NCBI RefSeq assembly: GCF_003335215.1
Contig: NZ_QPGB01000002.1
Location: 310,001-374,000, forward strand
DNA: 64,000 bases
Source of the DNA: Parvibium lacunae
GTDB taxonomy: Bacteria > Pseudomonadota > Gammaproteobacteria > Burkholderiales > Burkholderiaceae_D
Reading direction: 5' to 3'
Shown: positions 61,425 through 64,000 of the stretch, one piece after another
How the letters are laid out: every line of letters begins with the position of its first letter
Position numbering within the stretch: position 1 is the first letter of the stretch
The notes under the pieces: model-generated
Databases searched by the model: none
What the model saw: the letters and a program-made list of their open reading frames with translations, nothing else
Told to the model about the DNA's origin: nothing
Program-made: the position numbers and the translations under genes

Positions 61425-63365
61425 TTACTTGTCGTTTTTCACTTCCTTGAAGTCAGCGTCAACCACGTTGTCATCGGCTGGTTTAGCCTCAGCAGTACCG
61501 GGGGCGGCACCTGCTGCTGCACCGGCCGCCGCTTGCTGCGCTTGCATTTCCGCGTAAATTTTTTCACCCAGCTTTTGTGCCGCTTTACTCAAAGCGTCGG
61601 TCTTGGCATCAATCTCTGCCTTATCGCTGCCTTTGGCCGCTTCTTCCAAGTCTTTCGTAGCCGCTTCAATCGCTTCTTTTTCGCCCGCTTCTAATTTGCT
61701 AGCGTGCTCTTCCAACGCCTTGCGCGTGGAATGTACCAGCGCTTCCGCGCCATTACGCGCTTGCACTAATTCAAGCAATTTCTTGTCTTCTTCAGCATTG
61801 GCTTCGGCATCTTTCACCATGCGTTGAATTTCCTCTTCGCTCAAGCCCGAGTTGGCCTTGATGGTGATTTTATTTTCTTTGCCAGTACCTTTGTCTTTGG
61901 CGCTGACGTGCAAAATACCGTTCGCATCAATATCAAAGGCCACTTCAATTTGCGGTACACCGCGCGGCGCGGGTGGAATCCCTTCCAGATTAAATTCGCC
62001 CAGCAACTTGTTCGCCGAGGCCATTTCGCGCTCGCCCTGGTAAACCTTCACGGTCACCGCAGGCTGGTTATCATCCGCCGTGGAATAGACTTGCGCAAAC
62101 TTGGTGGGGATGGTGGTGTTTTTCTGAATCATCTTGGTCATCACGCCGCCAAGGGTTTCAATACCCAAGGAGAGGGGCGTGACATCCAGCAAGAGCACGT
62201 CTTTACGATCACCGCCCAATACCGCGCCTTGAATCGCTGCGCCGACCGCTACCGCCTCATCGGGGTTGACGTCTTTACGTGGCTCTTTACCAAAGAATTC
62301 TTTAACCTTTTCCTGCACCTTGGGCATGCGCGTCATGCCGCCGACCAGAATCACGTCGTCGATATCGCTGACTTTCACACCCGCATCTTTAATCGCAACC
62401 TTGCAAGGCTCAATCGTGCGCACAATCAGCTCTTCGACCAAAGCTTCCAACTTGGAACGGGTGAGCTTCATGTTCAAGTGCAGGGGCGCACCATTTGCCA
62501 TGGCGATGTAGGGCTCGTTAATTTCGGTTTGCTGGCTGCTCGACAATTCAATCTTGGCGCGCTCAGCACCGGCTTTAATCCGCTGCAAAGCAATGGGGTC
62601 TTTGCTGAGATCGACGCCATTGGTCTTTTTGAATTCTTCAATGATGTAATCAATGATGCGTTGATCGAAGTCTTCGCCACCCAAGAAGGTATCGCCGTTG
62701 GTGGACAACACTTCAAACTGTTTTTCACCATCAACATCAGCAATTTCAATGATGGAAACGTCAAACGTTCCGCCACCTAAGTCGAATACGGCAATCTTGC
62801 GGTCACCGCTTTCCTTTTTGTCCATGCCAAACGCCAATGCAGCAGCAGTCGGTTCATTGATAATACGTTTGACTTCCAAGCCCGCAATCCGGCCCGCATC
62901 TTTGGTCGCCTGGCGTTGGGCATCATTGAAGTAAGCCGGCACCGTAATCACGGCTTCAGTCACTTCTTCGCCAAGGTAGTCTTCGGCGGTCTTTTTCATT
63001 TTGCGCAGCACTTCAGCGCTCACTTGCGGAGGCGCCAATTTTTTATCGCGCACGCCGACCCAGGCATCACCGTTATCGGCTTTAAGAATTTCGTAAGGCA
63101 TCAAGTCGATGTCTTTTTGTACTTCTTTATCTTCGAAGCGGCGGCCAATCAAGCGCTTAACCGCATATAAGGTGTTTTTGGGGTTGGTCACCGCTTGGCG
63201 TTTGGCAGGCGCACCCACCAAAATCTCGCCGTCTTCCATGTAAGCAATAATCGAAGGGGTTGTACGCGCACCTTCTGAGTTTTCGATTACTTTCGTTTGA
63301 TCACCTTCGAGTACCGCCACGCAAGAGTTGGTCGTACCCAAGTCAATCCCAATAATTCGTCCCAT
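61425..63365 (-). CDS. dnaK: Chaperone DnaK (Hsp70)
   Basis: The protein has 646 residues. [20 protein letters not shown] opens the ATPase domain, and [32 protein letters not shown] and the interdomain linker [14 protein letters not shown] are in place. The substrate domain contains [20 protein letters not shown]. The C-terminal tail with an Ala/Gly-rich stretch and EVKNDK is typical of proteobacterial DnaK. It lies between grpE and dnaJ in the standard order. It is the main heat-shock chaperone and a regulator of sigma-32. Confidence 0.98.
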   Translation of the reverse strand: MGRIIGIDLGTTNSCVAVLEGDQTKVIENSEGARTTPSIIAYMEDGEILVGAPAKRQAVTNPKNTLYAVKRLIGRRFEDKEVQKDIDLMPYEILKADNGDAWVGVRDKKLAPPQVSAEVLRKMKKTAEDYLGEEVTEAVITVPAYFNDAQRQATKDAGRIAGLEVKRIINEPTAAALAFGMDKKESGDRKIAVFDLGGGTFDVSIIEIADVDGEKQFEVLSTNGDTFLGGEDFDQRIIDYIIEEFKKTNGVDLSKDPIALQRIKAGAERAKIELSSSQQTEINEPYIAMANGAPLHLNMKLTRSKLEALVEELIVRTIEPCKVAIKDAGVKVSDIDDVILVGGMTRMPKVQEKVKEFFGKEPRKDVNPDEAVAVGAAIQGAVLGGDRKDVLLLDVTPLSLGIETLGGVMTKMIQKNTTIPTKFAQVYSTADDNQPAVTVKVYQGEREMASANKLLGEFNLEGIPPAPRGVPQIEVAFDIDANGILHVSAKDKGTGKENKITIKANSGLSEEEIQRMVKDAEANAEEDKKLLELVQARNGAEALVHSTRKALEEHASKLEAGEKEAIEAATKDLEEAAKGSDKAEIDAKTDALSKAAQKLGEKIYAEMQAQQAAAGAAAGAAPGTAEAKPADDNVVDADFKEVKNDK

Positions 63366-63405
63366 TTCACTATCCTTTCAATGCAATTTTCACTCATGCC
63401 CTTGA

Positions 63406-63432
63406 GGTAAGGGCACAGAACACTTTTTCAAG
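63406..63432 (-). promoter_or_regulatory. Candidate sigma-32 (heat-shock) promoter of dnaK
   Basis: On the minus strand CTTGAAA (63432-63426) is followed after 12 nt by CCCTTACC (63413-63406), 41 bp before the dnaK ATG. The -35 box equals the sigma-32 consensus, while the -10 box is only a partial match. A 7-bp hairpin TGCCCTT/AAGGGCA (63397-63415) overlaps the -10 box. Confidence 0.4.
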
Positions 63433-63480
63433 GCCCTGTTTAGACTAGGGTTTAAAGCCGCTTACTATGCGTGGCCGTGC

Positions 63481-64000
63481 TCAAGCCTGCGCCACCGTCA
63501 CCAAGGCGGGACGCAACATACGCTCGGCAATCACATAACCTTTTTGGAACACGTTCACCACGTGATTGGGGGCTACGCCCTCCGGCGCAGGGACCGCGCT
63601 CACCGCCTGATGGCGATTCGGGTCAAATTTTTCACCAACCGGGTTAATTTCCTGGATTCTGCCGCGCTCGAAAGCACTGCTCAGCTGTTTCAAGGTCAGC
63701 TCGACCCCTTCACGCAGTTTGGCGGGGTCCCCAGATTGATCAGCCAATGCCGCCTCTAGGGCATCGCGCACAGGTAATAAGGCCTCTGCAAAAGATTCAA
63801 TCGCGAACTTATGCGCCTTGGCCACATCTTCCGCACCACGCCGCCGAACATTCTCGGTTTCCGCTTTCGCACGCACGAACAAATCATAGTTCTCTGCGGC
63901 TTTGGCTTGCGCTTGAGCCAATTGCTCTGTCAGTGTGGGGGCCGTCGAGACAGACGCCTCAGCGCCATCAACAGCAGGCTCCAGCGACTCGGCAGGCGTC
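63481..64000 (-). CDS. grpE: Nucleotide exchange factor GrpE, N-terminus outside window
   Basis: The reading frame is open from the stop at 63481 to the window edge: 173 codons are visible and no start is needed inside. A start at the TTG at 63921 is unlikely, because the frame continues upstream with [19 protein letters not shown], an acidic Ala-rich tail typical of GrpE. The long coiled coil includes [20 protein letters not shown] and [20 protein letters not shown]. The beta-wing domain has [19 protein letters not shown] and [20 protein letters not shown]. It releases ADP from DnaK. It is followed by dnaK after 115 bp. Confidence 0.95.
   Translation of the reverse strand, partial: TPAESLEPAVDGAEASVSTAPTLTEQLAQAQAKAAENYDLFVRAKAETENVRRRGAEDVAKAHKFAIESFAEALLPVRDALEAALADQSGDPAKLREGVELTLKQLSSAFERGRIQEINPVGEKFDPNRHQAVSAVPAPEGVAPNHVVNVFQKGYVIAERMLRPALVTVAQA

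Noticed and set aside
61824-62780. 318-codon open frame on the plus strand
   Set aside because: It is antisense to dnaK, has no known domain, and reflects the codon structure of dnaK. It is treated as a shadow.

Overview
The window looks like a chromosomal segment of a free-living, flagellated, Gram-negative betaproteobacterium, plausibly of the Neisseriales/Chitinibacteraceae kind. The basis is: (i) the order tkt-gap-pgk-pyk-fba-purC-purE-purK-sua5, which is characteristic of Betaproteobacteria; (ii) an intracellular PHB depolymerase, a 7Fe ferredoxin FdxA and a MetZ-type sulfhydrylase; (iii) lipid A and LPS genes together with a complete fliE/fliF-R flagellar cluster. GC content is moderate by eye. 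One AT-rich patch (about 5.6-6.5 kb) and some glycan genes (about 12.2-12.9 and 14.7-16.0 kb) stand out from it. The species was not identified.

Layout. 1-5.1 kb: a truncated response regulator/GGDEF gene, a TetR regulator, phaZ, fdxA, a TIGR01777 epimerase and a solitary lutC. 5.1-6.5 kb: a decayed membrane-protein gene and an AT-rich HNH endonuclease gene, probably a small acquired island. 6.5-10.9 kb: metZ behind a structured leader, a large FtsX/YbbP-type permease and a group II truncated haemoglobin. 11-30.3 kb (all minus strand): maf-rng, two GT9 genes, msbA, six other glycosyltransferases, an O-antigen ligase/polymerase-like gene, asparagine synthase, carbamoyltransferase and methyltransferase. 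Many of these genes are tightly spaced or overlap by ATGA. This is an LPS core/O-glycan locus whose product is probably carbamoylated and amidated.

30.4-43.3 kb: fliE (minus) divergent from fliFGHIJKLMNOPQR (plus), followed by a receiver-PP2C phosphatase. 43.3-58.5 kb (mostly minus): sua5-purK-purE-[lipoprotein]-purC, then fba-pyk-pgk-[inserted module]-gap-tkt. The insertion between pgk and gap is the most interesting part of the window: a rhombosortase, a convergent subtilisin-family protease ending in a GlyGly-CTERM sorting tail, and a small lipoprotein that resembles the protease's own propeptide. 58.5-64 kb: a DUF3047-like lipoprotein, a PilZ protein and the dnaJ-dnaK-grpE chaperone genes. 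grpE is cut by the window edge.

The two main operons (glycan and flagellar) suggest a motile cell with a decorated LPS. The GGDEF and PilZ proteins suggest c-di-GMP control. The rhombosortase/GlyGly-CTERM pair suggests a surface or secreted protease probably delivered by type II secretion. No tRNA, rRNA, CRISPR array, insertion sequence or prophage was seen.
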